A DNA stretch of 64,000 nt from Membranipora membranacea (GCA_914767715.1 OU612065.1:32302001-32366000), one strand, 5' to 3'. Positions 12,448 to 24,278 are shown, counted from the first letter of the stretch. Numbers and translations are program-made. The notes: generated by a model not told the origin, from the sequence alone.

Positions 12448-14629
12448 GAATATTTAGTAAAACATTATCTAAATTGGTAATAATACATTTGAGATGTTAT
12501 TGGATCTTGAAATATATTACATGATGTCTGATTCAATCTATGACCTACTTATAGAATGTGAATTTATATCGTGCACATTAGGTTGTGGTATTTTGTTGTG
12601 TTGTCGGACTAACTTATTCCTTTACTATCACAATCAGATGAAAAAATAATATGTTTCCTATTCTATACAAGCTGGTGCACTTATACCTCCATTCCAGGCA
12701 GCTCTTAATTTAGTCATGTGAGTATAAATACTAAAATATAAGTATGTATATTCATGTAAGATACACAGATATAAATTTATTAGTTCAACAGGAATGTGTC
12801 TTCAATAATATCTGTAAAATCACATTATGCATACCTTTATTAGTTAGCCAAAATAATTTGAAGATGAGTTGAAGATAATCATATTTCAAATAATTCAAAT
12901 CATCATTTTGCTGACCCGGTGCATCAAATTTCAAACTGAGTTGTAACTGGCCTTTTGTGTGTCCAATGGTATATATGCCACAGTCGAGCTGTTTGTAATC
13001 TGAAGTTTTAATGGCTTTGCAAAATATGGTATTTCCTTTTTCATAATTTATAATCTATAAATAAACTACTGAAAACTCCTATATTTATGATTAGCTGTGG
13101 TAAATAGGTTTCACTGGTCAAATGGGATACATGCTATCCCACTGAAACTTTTAACTTACGTTTAGGCCCAATTCTTGACTCACAGTTGGAGGATATTGTT
13201 ACGATTACAACTAGAATACTAGTTGTGTGCTCGATTTGGCTAAAAAGGCAACTGCCAAGTCTGATTTTTTGAGGTATTATTAGCCATTTATTTAGGATTA
13301 ATCTTGTCGCTCGAAATTACCCTCCCTTTCTCTATTTGCCTCTTTCTAACTACACATTTGCTGTCTCTGAGTCAGTTATTTGAGATCTCTTTTTTAGACC
13401 ACTTTAAAATAAGCTAATTGCACCGTCAATGGATAAAAATGCTTTAATGTGAGCATAACATGCATAATCCCTACTCTTCAGACATGTGATTGACACCAAA
13501 AGTGCTGGCATTCCCCTGGACAACTACTGCATTTGTTCTCGCCACAATGTGTGATTAGTTCATAGAAGATTTCAACAATATGTGAACGTATAGAGTGGTA
13601 ATCAGCTTATCTTGAGTTTTGAGTCCGAGTAACAGTTTGAAGGCTGTTAGTTTATCGTAAGCCTCACCAAAAATAATAATAATCCTTCATGGACCATATG
13701 CGCTGAAATTAATCAACAGACGGAATTGAAAAGATCCAACAGTACTGTTGAAACCTACCTCACTAAAATTGTCCATCTCAGAAGTGATGACTGCACAAAA
13801 AAAGTACTGCACATTTTTTTGCTACTATTAGAATAAAATAAATAGTGAACTTTCTCGAACACTACAATTCAAAATAATTGGCACGACCTTGAAATCTTTC
13901 GACACCTTAGACACATGAAGCGAGACTACAATATTACTAAAAAATCATCTCTTATTTCAAATACAGAGATTACTTTATGTACCATGCTGTCAAATTGATA
14001 TTGAGACATGTTAGGAGCAGTCAGATCAAAATTGAGGCAATAATTTATTGAAACTATTCTTTTCTCAGTTCATCAGTCCAGACTTATATCGATTCTCAAT
14101 TATATTATAAAAACAAATTTACAAAAATAATATCACAAAAAATTGAATTGTAAAAATAATGTTTAGGGAAAAAAATGAATAGAACTTTGTCTTGCCCAAG
14201 TTTGGAAGTTTAGCGAATGTTGATGTCACGATTTCCATAGCTATGACTCCAAAAATAAAAAATAATTAAATTAAATTTCAGATGAGATATTGATTCAGCC
14301 CAACACGTATGTTTAGAGCATCCTTGAGAATATCACCGTCTTATAACACCAGCTAATATTTCAACTAATATCCATTTGAATTATCTATTACTGATGGAAT
14401 TGGAATTGAATGGAATATTTAACTTTGATTTTTCTTTTGAAAGCAACTCTGATATTAGATTGGGAACACTTAGCCAGCACATGTACGATAGAAACTGCTT
14501 ACCTTTATCAATAAAAATCGGTTTCGTCGATATGTCAGTTCAATGATATGGCTTGCGCCTTTAGACCAAGGAATCAAGATTAAGTTCTATCTTATGACCT
14601 GAAATGCATGTACTTATGCTAAATTTTAG
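12448..14629. other. Non-coding stretch
   Basis: No open frame, splice pattern or repeat that I can support. The composition is AT-rich throughout. Confidence 0.5.
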
Positions 14630-14796
14630 GACTGTGTGCTGGATTCGTCACGCATCCTATTCTCTTATGAGAACGGCGACGGAGGGGTCATGGTGAATTC
14701 AAAGTAGTGATGGGTATAAAAATCTACAACGATAATAATATGTCGTTGGCTGGTGATGGAGGTATTTCTTTGTTCAACTTTGAGAACAAAGAGTGA
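14630..14796 (+). pseudogene. Decayed copy of the propeller-gene last exon
   Basis: This aligns with the last exon of the gene at 16776-17960, with the preceding acceptor and intron tail also alike. Shared coding words include GFVTHPILL (GFITHPILL in the gene), GEFK and LAGDGGISLF (LAGDGGIALF). It is 167 nt against 170 nt, keeps the frame to the final stop, but has an in-frame TGA at 14668-14670 and a diverged middle. No first-exon copy was found nearby, so it appears to be a partial duplication that lost function. Confidence 0.7.
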
Positions 14797-16760
14797 ATAA
14801 ATCCTTACATTCCTCTTCCTGTGGGCACTCGTAATGAAATGCTAGTTTTTGCTCAAAAAAAGCAAATTATTAGAGGGATAATATTAAGTTGTCTTCTTTT
14901 TGTCAAAGTAAAGACAATCCTTAAACTTTCATATCATATCATTACTTTATATCATATTCTTAATTGACAAATGTCATATTCCTAGTTGTTGGGGGGATAA
15001 AAGCTTTCACAGCTCCAGTCAGTTGTATGCAGCTTGCTAGTGCACTGATCTTTCTGAATTTGGGTCACAGCACTGGTCAAGGTGTGGAACCTGGTAACGC
15101 TGGTAAAGGTCGCCGACCCTAGAAAAAGTATGCCGTTGGCTGCAGTCAACTTCTTGAGTGGTAAAACACCACTGAACTATATCTGAATCTTAGTGTGGTG
15201 GTGATTTGTTCACCAAAACTGAAAGGGTACTAAGTTCCCTAATATATTTTTATAAAACAACTTATGTTTTCATTATCAATTAACTCTGAACTGTATATCT
15301 ATATGATTCTAGCATGTAGAATATACAATCTCACACCATTTGTTTTTTGCTATATAATTAGGGAGAATGAAATATGAGTTTTACGAAATATTTTGAGCAT
15401 ATTTTTTTCAATTCCGTAGCGTTAATCTATCATGTACATGTGAATTTTCAGAGTATGTCTGATGGTGACAGGAAACCCATCACATAGTAAACTGGATATA
15501 AAAAACACGCTTGATCATAAAAATACATTGACTCGATTAACTTTTGAACCACATCGTAAAGACACCTACATCTAGTTGTGAATGGTCGAGAATCAATAAC
15601 TATGATGTCATAACAAAAAAATGTTTTCTTATACAGTTAAGATGAACATTGTATTTACTATTATGTTTATGAAGCGTATATTTTAAAACTATTACACTTC
15701 AAACTCCCATCCTGGTTATATGGTGATGATGTTTGTTATTTGGTTGAAGATAAGGGTTGATATGATATCAAAAGCAATCGGGTTCAATTGTTTTACCAGC
15801 AATCGTGATTTGCGAAAATGTTGTTTGCTACCAAATAGATAGTGAATTGAAAATAAGATGAACTGTTGCCAAATCTTTGATTCATGTGATGTAATGCGAT
15901 GAGTAACTATATCATCATCAATTTTATGGTTCAATGCAGATATAACTATATGCTATGAAAGTATTTACTTGTCTACTTGTACATCATCTGAGCAGTTGAC
16001 AGCTGATATTTTAGCGAGCACAAGGTAAGGAATCCTAAGTTTATGTTGTCAAATTAGTAGGACCAAGAGGCCTTCGTATTGTACAATTTTTGATGATTTT
16101 TTATCTCTTCATAATTAAATCTACCAAGAATTACTTATAAAACTAAACTACCGTGTCTATCACATGTCACCCACATAGGTCTACCCTAGAGAAGAAAAGG
16201 TATCATAGGAGGAAAAGTTTGTCCCTTCGCACATGCTGATACTAGCTAGGTAGCTGAGATTTCCCCCACATGCATTTGGCTAACATTGAGTCACCCCATA
16301 TAGCTTATTATTTTATTCCCCGAGGAATCATGTGAGCTTCTGAGTTCGGCAAGGAGTAACAGGGTAGCTCTGCTGTTGCTCCCACCCACCCCTTAATGAT
16401 CGCCTACGGCCGCAATAGCCAGCCCAAACACCATTAAGGGCTGGCAGCGGTTTCGGCAGCAAAAACTGAACAGTTATGGAATGCTTCAGAGATATTATGC
16501 AGCCGTTTTTCTATTGTTCGTAGTAATTGCACAGGAGACTGGCAGATAATTTGTCTCTGATGGAGTGTTGAAACTTGTAGTAGAATGTTCTTTTTAAGTT
16601 TTAATAAATTGTGAGCACGCAGGTATGAGCGAGAACCTATGGGAAGGGCTAGTATTTAGTGATTTTAGAAAAACAAAAGCATACAATATGCTGCCAGCTC
16701 TAAGTATGATGTGCTATTTCGCTTGCCTACTTGTTCTGAAAGCCCATGTCTTTTTTTCAG
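14797..16760. other. Spacer and probable 5' region of the propeller gene
   Basis: No coding exon is supported. An acceptor-like TTTTTTTCAG ends at 16760, just before the start codon of the next gene, so one or more untranslated first exons probably lie in the right part of this stretch. I could not place a promoter. Confidence 0.45.
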
Positions 16761-16775
16761 GTTTAATGCGAAAAT

Positions 16776-17960
16776 ATGGAGCCACAAGAGAACCCCAACC
16801 AAGAATGTAAGCTCACAAAAACTGACGCCAAGCTTAAAACAATAACATTGATTAAAACTCTTGAAATGAACAGCGATGATGCCACAGCGCTTTACTGGAT
16901 AGACAACGAGACATTCCTCTGCTCTAGATTGGGCTGTGTAGAGAAGAGATCAGTTCCCACATTAGAGGTACTACAGAGTATACTTGTAAATGGGCATTGC
17001 TTGTCAGCCTGTTATACAGATAACGGCAGGCTTGTTACCAAGATTAGAAATGATAAAACAGTCGCCATATACATCGGAACTGACGATGAACCAATGCAGA
17101 AGACTATCACTGAAGTTATCGAGCTAGAGAAACATAACAAGGACAAGTATTACAGAATGGCTGTAGGTGGTGATAAGATCTTTGACTTAGCTTACGGATA
17201 CGGGGAGCTTAGAGTCTACTCATTAGCAGGCAGCCATCTGTATGATGTAATGCTGGACAACAATCTCGGAGACCCGTTAGATATCCTCTACCTGGAAGAA
17301 GACAACTCAGTTGTAATAACTGATGTAGGTGGGTGCGGTCTATGGAAGTATCAGCTTGATCATGAGCTGAAAACAGGTGAGCTTTTCAGGAAGAGTGGCT
17401 GCTTCGGACGAGATCATATCAATCGAAATAAATGTATTGTTGACCCAACAGGCGTTACCGCAGACAATGACGGTAATCTTTATTCAGCCGCCTGCTGTGA
17501 AGGGAAAATAGCACAATTGACCAAGGAAGGTAAGTTAAACAATTTAAATATTCTGCAACATAAACATTTTAATGAGTTGAAACATGCTAAACATCAATAC
17601 TGGCCTTAAAACACTCTATAATTACCATGGTAACTGCTTACCTATAATAACTACCTTCATCGATCTAAATGGTTTCGTTGTCGTGGCTGTGATGCTGCTA
17701 TCTACAGTCTATCATAAAGGTTATACGCCTGTTAGGCCATGGAATCCATTTTTACTGACCTGAATGTACTGAATTTATGTTACTTTTCAGGACAGGTAAC
17801 TGGATTCATCACACACCCTATTCTCTTATCAGACTGTGACCCTCAGGAGAGAGGTGAAGGTGAATTCAAAGAGCTGTGGGACGTTAAAATCTGCGATGAT
17901 TATATGTTGTTGGCAGGTGATGGGGGTATTGCTTTGTTCGAACTTGAAAACTTGGAGTGA
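16776..17960 (+). CDS. NHL-like beta-propeller protein, two coding exons
   Basis: Exon 1 is coding 16776-17529 (the acceptor before 16761 shows a 5' UTR intron) and exon 2 is 17791-17960; the GTAAGT donor and TTTTCAG acceptor join in phase to give 307 residues. The C-terminal half contains repeated propeller-blade signatures: DPTGVTADNDGNLYSAACCE, then GKIAQLTKEGQVTGFITHP, then LLAGDGGIALFELE, as in NHL-repeat proteins. There is no RING, B-box, signal peptide or membrane helix, so it is probably a cytosolic scaffold-like protein; ligand and partners cannot be inferred. An upstream ATG at 16766 opens a short out-of-frame ORF. The stop TGA (17958-17960) overlaps a possible AATAAA polyadenylation signal at 17960-17965. 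A decayed copy of exon 2 lies at 14630. Confidence 0.75.
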
Positions 17961-19324
17961 ATAAAAAACACTCTAGGGTTTTGATCCTTAGAGAATGGTG
18001 CTCACAAAACGAATTATATTGAAAACCTATTTTATTTTTTGTTTTGCAGCATAAATCAATCGTGCGATTTTACTTTTTTTATCATTATGACACAATTTTT
18101 GAGTTTGGAAGTCCTATAACTTTGATTTCATATCGCGAAAAGAAAACTCAAGCGTTTCTTTTGTTATTTTTTTGACATTTTTAATCAGCAACTATATCAT
18201 TTCGTAAGAAACGCTATCCTCACAGTCATGTGAAAAATATAACATTGGAAGAGAATTATAGCAAAGAAAATTTGGTCTTATGTCAACCTGTAACTGTTAT
18301 TTGTTATGAGCTCAATTATTCTTCCCCTCCACAGGTATGAATTAGAACTAGTTGATCCATTTTGTCTGTGTTAGGAATTACTTCCCCTTCACTGATATAT
18401 CCCAAAGTTTTTGCCTGTGGGTTATCAGTGGAAAGGGAGCAAATCAGAGTGCAGGCAAACCCGATTAACTTGATCTAGCTAAAACTGGTTTTGTGTTTTT
18501 ACGGACGTCAGTCACAGTCTCATATTTCTGAAGGACTAGAAAACTTCCAAGTAAAATTTCCCAAACTACCTGGTCGATTAAAGCAGTGATAAATGTGTCC
18601 AACTTAAAAAATCCATCTAAAAAATGTGTGAACCATACCAATATAGTTTATCTCAGGAGGATAATAAGGTATGTAATGATAAGTGATCACCATAATCATG
18701 TTTTTATCAAAAATATGTCCTAATAAAGAGATCAGATTCAGGTCTTATTTTTGCAGACCCCTACATCCAAAACCCGTGCTCATTAAAACGGTGATCAGTA
18801 GAAATCATGGCCAATCATATTAACATTGTTTCTTATTATGTGGAATGTGATTTCATGACCATAAAGTCACTATCCCTGAAACAGGTAGATGGTGGACATC
18901 ATTGTTTTGATTTTTTATTAGAATAAAAAGACACAGGGAGACACAAACACTAACACACAAAAGAATACAAAGGAAAAAGGAGCGGTAAACTAATACAATA
19001 AGGCTGACCAAAATAATGAGGTGTCTGATATGACTTCTCTGACACACATGTGCAAAAAGGTGCAATTGCTTATTTTTGAGACCTATGAAATGGCATATGC
19101 ACCATTCATTTTTAAAGTTGTGTTATATTGCACTTATATGGTAGTATTTCCTACCGTCTGATGTACAAAGTCTGTACTGATTACTAGCAGCTATCATCAC
19201 TTTGTCTATCGTGTATTTGTTCTCTCACCCCATGAGAACGGCATGTCAGCTCGGAGTATAAGAGCACCATACCAGTTGTATCATAGAACAGCGTCCCTGT
19301 ACCGGATCACAGCGCAGAGCCGTA
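17961..19324. other. Spacer between convergent genes
   Basis: No gene supported. Around 18360-18450 there is an imperfect inverted repeat (ttccccttcactgata against tatcagtggaaaggga), possibly an old miniature element. The remainder is AT-rich. Confidence 0.45.
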
Positions 19325-20633
19325 TCAGGATGCAGGATTGAAATGCATCATCTTCTCAAAGTCTTGGTAAGTGACACATCCAGCACCTCCTGTATCTATC
19401 TGCCTGTAAAACCGAACAAACACAAGCTAGTGGCAGTAAAATATGTACTATTCTTCTGCCTGCCAGAGTTGCTCCCTATACGGTGTGACTAGTCAAGGAG
19501 GACAACTCCGATAAAGACAGACTGAAAATCGTGTTTATCTAGCGGAAATTTTTACTCATGAATAAGCTGTCTGAAGAAAACATGCTGACAGGTTGTCACA
19601 ATTAATCTCAATATTCAAACTGAAAAGACAACAGCATATATATATATATTTTATATTATAATATTATACATATATACATACAATATAGAATAAGTAATAC
19701 ATATAATATAAAATATATGGATAATTGTTACCTGTACATATTATCTATCTGTGACTGTTTGATGTGAGGCAGTGTTTTGTTGATCAAAGTCCGCAGATCG
19801 TGTCTTGATATGAACCCTTGCCCTAAAAAAGACAATTACATAATGGCTCTCCAAATCATCACACACCACCTGCACAGTTGAAGCAGCTAATGACACAGGG
19901 AGGTCTGTTAACTGAACATGAATCGAAAAGCAAAGCTTACCAGCACAATGCACATGTACTTGGTATCGCGGGGGATTATAATATATATTTCTATTTATTT
20001 TTCGATTGTTTTGGCAATTTTAGAATTTGTCAACATCAAAAATGTTTGCATCATAGCAGCTTACCTCTGTGGTCAAACTGAAGGAAGGCAGCTCTTGTCT
20101 TATCGGTGCTATCCAGAAGGTAACTTGTAGCAGATCTGTTATTTACATAGTCCAGGAACTTCACAGTCATCTCTTCCTCTGTAGATGTCCCGCTTGACTG
20201 AGATTCAAGCTTCAAGAAGTGTACAATCATGCGCTAAAATATAAGATAAGTCGAGCAGTGCTCAATGGAGGAGACAGTGAGTAACATAGAGAAACATAGC
20301 CTGTCACTTAGTAATGGTAGTAAGGAATGTCAGTTAGAAACTTTCTAAATTATAATTATGCTGTAACAATTTGAGACCTAATACGAAGCAAAGCTTAACA
20401 TATTAAGCATATTCATTCAGTGAATAGTTTAGACAAAGCTCAAATAATTATTTGAAGTTACTCATTTTTGGCCTCAACTTTTCTTGTGAATTCAATTTTC
20501 TTCTACGCCTTACTACCTGGCTTACCTTTGTAGGTTTATATCCAAAACATTCAATAGTTGCAGCCTTCAGCTTAGTTATGATGTCCATGTGGAATGTCCT
20601 GTGCCTCTGATCCCTATGCTGACGGACTTTGAT
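19325..20633 (-). CDS. EF-hand calcium-binding protein, C-terminal exons
   Basis: Four phase-matched minus-strand exons: 20526-20633, 20065-20233, 19732-19822 and 19325-19403, all with AG acceptors and GT donors. Together they give about 148 residues ending AS-stop. The last two exons read as a pair of EF-hands: QFDHRGQGFISRHDLRTL, then QIDTGGAGCVTYQDFEKMM. The first loop has R and G in place of some acidic ligands, so only the second is likely to bind calcium well, and it too is degenerate (T and A in the loop). The first listed exon opens in phase 0 after an AG acceptor and lacks a good start, so at least one more exon lies right of 20633, where LINE debris begins. I do not recognise a specific orthologue. 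Confidence 0.7.
19640..19722. repeat. AT-rich palindromic tract in EF-hand intron
   Basis: A run of TA dinucleotides with self-complementary halves (ATATATTTTATATTATA against TATAATATAAAATATAT). It is low-complexity DNA lying in the last intron of the EF-hand gene. Confidence 0.6.
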
Positions 20634-20799
20634 CTTCAAAAAAACAAAATGCCATATCCCAACAACAAAATTTAGGCAAGGAGTTAAGAGGGCAAGTTTT
20701 AGAGTAATTTTAAGTTAAGCCTCAAATATTTTACTCTGAACCAGCTGGTTCACAATATAAATACTTACCTACTTGGTACTTGCCGACGTGATCACCGCT

Positions 20800-21560
20800 T
20801 CATAGGGTTGAAGACTTTGGTAATGTTGCACTCCGTTAGTCGGTATTTCAGTCCAAGGTCAGGATACCGGGCATACCAGGGTAGGGCGTGGTAAGTTATT
20901 CCATGCTTTACTGGTACACACAAAGAAAGTGGACATGTGAGCTTTGGTCTTGTGAGGCTCAACATTATATTGAAGGCCATGTTGGCAAGTACTGTTTCGG
21001 CAGTCTGATGGTGTTGTGTACTCTGATATTGGTGCTTTGATCTCTTGGTAGTGCATGGCCCTAAACAGGCCAATTCGTCTCCATTGCCGTCGGTCTTCAA
21101 GAGGTTCCAAGTCTAGTCTTTTGAGCATACTTGTAGTTGATGTGCTGATGCGTGGTATATTGAATACCATGCGAGCAGATCTTCTTTGTACAGCTTCAAT
21201 TTTGGTGGCGAGAGTCTTAGGAAGGGGATCCCAAGAGCACAGGGCATACTCTAGCACTGGCCGTACTAGCTGTTTGTAGGCCCTACATCTGAGATGCGTG
21301 GACTGAGGGGGAACTGTTCTTCTGACGAAGCCTAGAGTTGTTGATGCTTTATTATTGGTGATGTAATCTGCATGTGTCCGCCATTTGAGGTCATCCTGGA
21401 TAGTTTACTCCCAAGTATTTGATGGTCTTGGTCACTGGGATAATCTGGTTATGCAACCTGTATGGCGGTAGGCTTGTCCTGTTTCTCTATCGGCTGAGTC
21501 TTATTATCTCACATTTGGCATCCTAGCTTCCTGTTCCCGTGCTCCAGGTTCTTCAAGTCC
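20800..21560 (-). mobile_element. LINE fragment, reverse transcriptase C-terminus
   Basis: The minus strand at 20859-21257 encodes LEYALCSWDPLPKTLATKIE, AVQRRSARMVFNIPR, WRRIGLFRAMHYQEI and AWNNLPRP, matching in order the C-terminal part of the LINE ORF at 33797-35950 (LEYSCTVWD, VQRRAARITKNIPR, NRRIGMFRAMHFGE, LWNALPP). Further broken pieces extend to about 21560. It is 5' truncated and frameshifted. It lies directly upstream of the EF-hand exons and probably in that gene's intron or promoter region. Confidence 0.75.
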
Positions 21561-21653
21561 AGTCGCCGTGAGCCGAGCTGATACCAAGGGGGTTATTACT
21601 CATTGATAACCAAGGAGCTCCAACATATACAATTATTTAATAAATGGTATGAC

Positions 21654-22042
21654 ATGGGCTTCTCTAGCCTGCCTTGACAAGTTCACATTACAAAATAAAG
21701 TACAGTTATAAAATACCCTTAACCAGTGGTTCCTACATATTGTAGCAGCGGGTGGATTGTGTATACCCACAAATGAGTGTAGCAAAAGTGTAGAACTGAG
21801 GCTGGCATACACACTCCACAGCCATCGATCACACACACCCAACATGCATTCAGACAAGCAAACTTTGCCTGTCATTGTACTCATTTGTTCACCAAACAAA
21901 AGGCCTTTTGTTATACAACTCTCAGAGGTGTCTTGGGACATGTCTCCCAGAAATCGGCCCCCAGGGCCTATCCAACAAACTACAGCATAACTGTACTTTA
22001 TTTTGTAATGCAAGCTTGTGAAAACAGGCTAGGGCTTCTCCC
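21654..22042. mobile_element. Non-autonomous DNA element with about 55-bp terminal inverted repeats
   Basis: The left arm 21654-21709 (GGGCTTCTCTAGCCTG ... CAAAATAAAGTACAGTTAT) is the reverse complement of the right arm 21987-22042, with a few mismatches and small gaps. The 280-bp centre has no transposase-like frame. No clear target duplication was found, so the superfamily is unknown. Confidence 0.65.
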
Positions 22043-22079
22043 ACCTAGTATTCTATTCCTCTCTTGAGGAGAGCGCAGT

Positions 22080-22965
22080 ACAAGCAATCCATTGAAATCC
22101 ATATAGTACAATTCCAAAATACAGACAATTCAGAATCCAGAATATACAATCCAGAAAATACCGAGGACTGACTAAGTCAAGTATCTTAAAGGAACCATGG
22201 ACTCAAAATTGCGCTGGAACAAACACATACCAGACATTGCTACCAAGGCAAACAACACACTAGGATTCATCAGAAGAAATGTGACCACCACCAACGAAGA
22301 AGTCAAATCGCTGGCATACAAACAACTGGTCAGGCCGGTGCTTGAGTATGCTTGCTGCTCCGAGACTCACTAACAACTCAACTCATCAACCCAGGAAACT
22401 TCCCTAGAAGCTGTACAAAGGAGAGCGGCAAGGTTTGTGTGCGGTATCAGAAGGAGTAATAGGAAGACAAGTGTCACCGGATTAGTACACAGTATTGGAT
22501 GGGAGCAGCTAGGAGAGAGACGCAAGGAAAGAAGGCTGAAACTACTCCGGGAGATGCACTACACAGACACTGATACCATCACCAAATACATCCAACCTGC
22601 AACACACCATCTTACTTGCAGACATGGTCATCAGTACCTGATCCCCATGGGACTTACATGTCTTTACTTTGGCAAAATAAAGACATCTAAGTCCCAGGGA
22701 CCCATGCTGATCCCCATGTCAAAACCCAACACCATCAGCGGTCCTTCTTTATTAAGACTGCCAGGGATTGGAACGCCCCCCCCCCCCTCCAGCTCCCTAC
22801 TTGCACCCCCTGGATAGCATCCCGCTTCCTGTTGATGACCTGGAACGAACATGGACTTACGAGAAACACATTGCTGAATTCATCAACCCTGATGTAGCAA
22901 TTACCTCACCTGAGGCAATGAACTAAACCTAAGGTTGAGTTCATTGCCTGAGGTAAGAACTGAGG
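22080..22965 (+). mobile_element. LINE fragment interrupted by a miniature element
   Basis: Translation gives KWNKHIPDIATKANNTLGFI, LAYKQLVRPVLEYACC, AVQRRAARFVCGIRR, LKLLREMHYTD and RHGHQYLIP: the same C-terminal reverse transcriptase region as the element at 33797, with frameshifts. The frame is broken at 22646-22706 by a 61-bp inverted-repeat element, after which LINE sequence resumes with a proline/serine tail like the other copy. A short hairpin at 22901-22965 (TTACCTCA ... TGAGGTAA) follows. The piece is 5' truncated and dead. Confidence 0.7.
22646..22706. mobile_element. hAT-like miniature element, copy 1 (61 bp)
   Basis: A short hairpin: GACTTACATGTCTTTACTTT at the left pairs with AAAGACATCTAAGTC at the right, with outer CATGGG/CCCATG. 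It is flanked by a perfect 8-bp direct repeat, CTGATCCC, at 22638-22645 and 22707-22714. It sits inside a LINE fragment. The left end lacks about 7 bp relative to the right. Confidence 0.75.
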
Positions 22966-23383
22966 TATGAACAGTACAATTCCAGAATACAAAATGCAAG
23001 CATACTTTGATCTCTTCATTTAATTTTGAATTTAATGAGAAGACAAATGAAAATAGCTGATTGGTCAATATAATGAAAACAAAGACATGATTGGGTAGTA
23101 GCCCTCACAGCGCCTCAACTATTTTCTTTGTTTAGCATTTCCTGTAGCACAAATTGTCAGTTTTAACTTTTTTAGAAACAGTCCTCAATTTATTAATAAT
23201 AATGATAACTACAAAATAATTTATATGTATGTATTGGCACCTGATCTGGCCTATGTCTTTGTGTGAGAGATGTCTAGTTATTGGTTATCATGAACCCCTA
23301 TTGCTTTCTGTCATCACTTCCAACCATATGGCAAGGAACATACAAATTTAAACCACTGACTGTTCTTAAATAGCCTGGGCAGG

Positions 23384-23476
23384 CATTGGCCCCTGGGACT
23401 TACATGTCATTACTTTGCCAATGTCCACTATCAACCACCCAAAAAAAGTAATGACATATAAGACCCAGGGGCCATG
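23384..23476. mobile_element. hAT-like miniature element, copy 2 (93 bp)
   Basis: Ends are CATTGGCCCCTGGGACTTA and a complementary AGACCCAGGGGCCATG. It is flanked by a perfect 8-bp repeat, TGGGCAGG, at 23376-23383 and 23477-23484. It interrupts the left terminal repeat of the element at 23371-24165 and carries only part of the right arm seen in copy 3. Confidence 0.8.
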
Positions 23477-23556
23477 TGGGCAGGCTGTCGGACCAGGGGT
23501 GGGTGGGGAGGGGGACAGCCTGGGTCAGATGAATGACCTCTTCAGGGCCACGACAC

Positions 23557-23704
23557 CATGGGCCCCATGGACTTACATGTCATTACATTGCCAATGTCCA
23601 CTATCAACCACCCAAAAAATACCAAACTTTGGTGTTTGGTGTTTTTTGGGTGGTTGATAGTGGACATTGGCAAAGTAATGACATGTAAGTCCCAGGGACC
23701 CATG
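23557..23704. mobile_element. hAT-like miniature element, copy 3 (148 bp hairpin)
   Basis: This is the fullest copy. The left arm (GGACTTACATGTCATTAC, TTGCCAATGTCCACTATCAA, CCACCCAAAAAA) is almost the exact reverse complement of the right arm, giving roughly 70-bp stems with a short loop near 23628. The terminal words are CATGGG and CCCATG. The flanks CACGACAC (23549-23556) and CACAACAC (23705-23712) form an 8-bp duplication with one mismatch. Confidence 0.85.
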
Positions 23705-24278
23705 CACAACACAGACCTGTCTATTTTCATAAATTCAGATTTACGACCAAGAGCCAACTAACACAAATATCTTGCAAGTTTGACCAAGGAGTAGTCCTTG
23801 GTTTGACATTTGATTCTTCTTCTTCTTATCTCATGCGATTTCCTGTTCATTTGGCATGTCATACTGTTAGTAAAACTACTACTTAGTTAGGCTTTGCTAG
23901 AAGAGACTGGCTGGAGTAAAGAAAATTTAATTACTAACTTCAGCATCGTCATCAATAGACATCGATACACTGACAACAATTTAGTCTATTGCTATATTGT
24001 GCTCACATGACCGATATACCATAGAATAAAATCGAACAACTCTTATTTTATTCCGAATTCACTATTATAATTCATTTATGAGTTGTCCTCTCTTACCAAA
24101 TGGATTCACCCAGGCTGTCCCCCTCCGCTTCCACCCACCCCCGAACTGGCAGCCTGCCCAGGCTAGTTCTGAAAGGTACATATCATTAGTTTCTAAAATC
24201 ACAGGTTAAGGGTGTATTGATATCCACCCAAGTCTTTTGTTTTATTGTGTGAAAAGAAGTTGGTCTACAAACAAAGCC

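Larger units (their letters stand above)
23371..24165. mobile_element. Inverted-repeat element nested with two miniature elements, 9-bp target duplication
   Basis: Ends are TAGCCTGGGCAGG and CCTGCCCAGGCTA. The inverted repeat runs on for about 60 bp each side (ggggtgggtgg... and gggggacagcctgggt match their reverse complement at 24105-24165). Flanks are GTTCTTAAA (23362-23370) and GTTCTGAAA (24166-24174), a 9-bp target duplication with one mismatch. Copies 2 and 3 of the hAT-like miniature element are inserted in it, one inside the left terminal repeat. There is no transposase frame. The TSD length would suit Mutator-like elements, but that is inference. Confidence 0.65.

Noticed and set aside
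20770-20815. Further EF-hand exon ending at a GTAAGT near 20768 on the minus strand
   Set aside because: The reading around it looks like LINE 3' sequence and the frame cannot be tied to the next exon.
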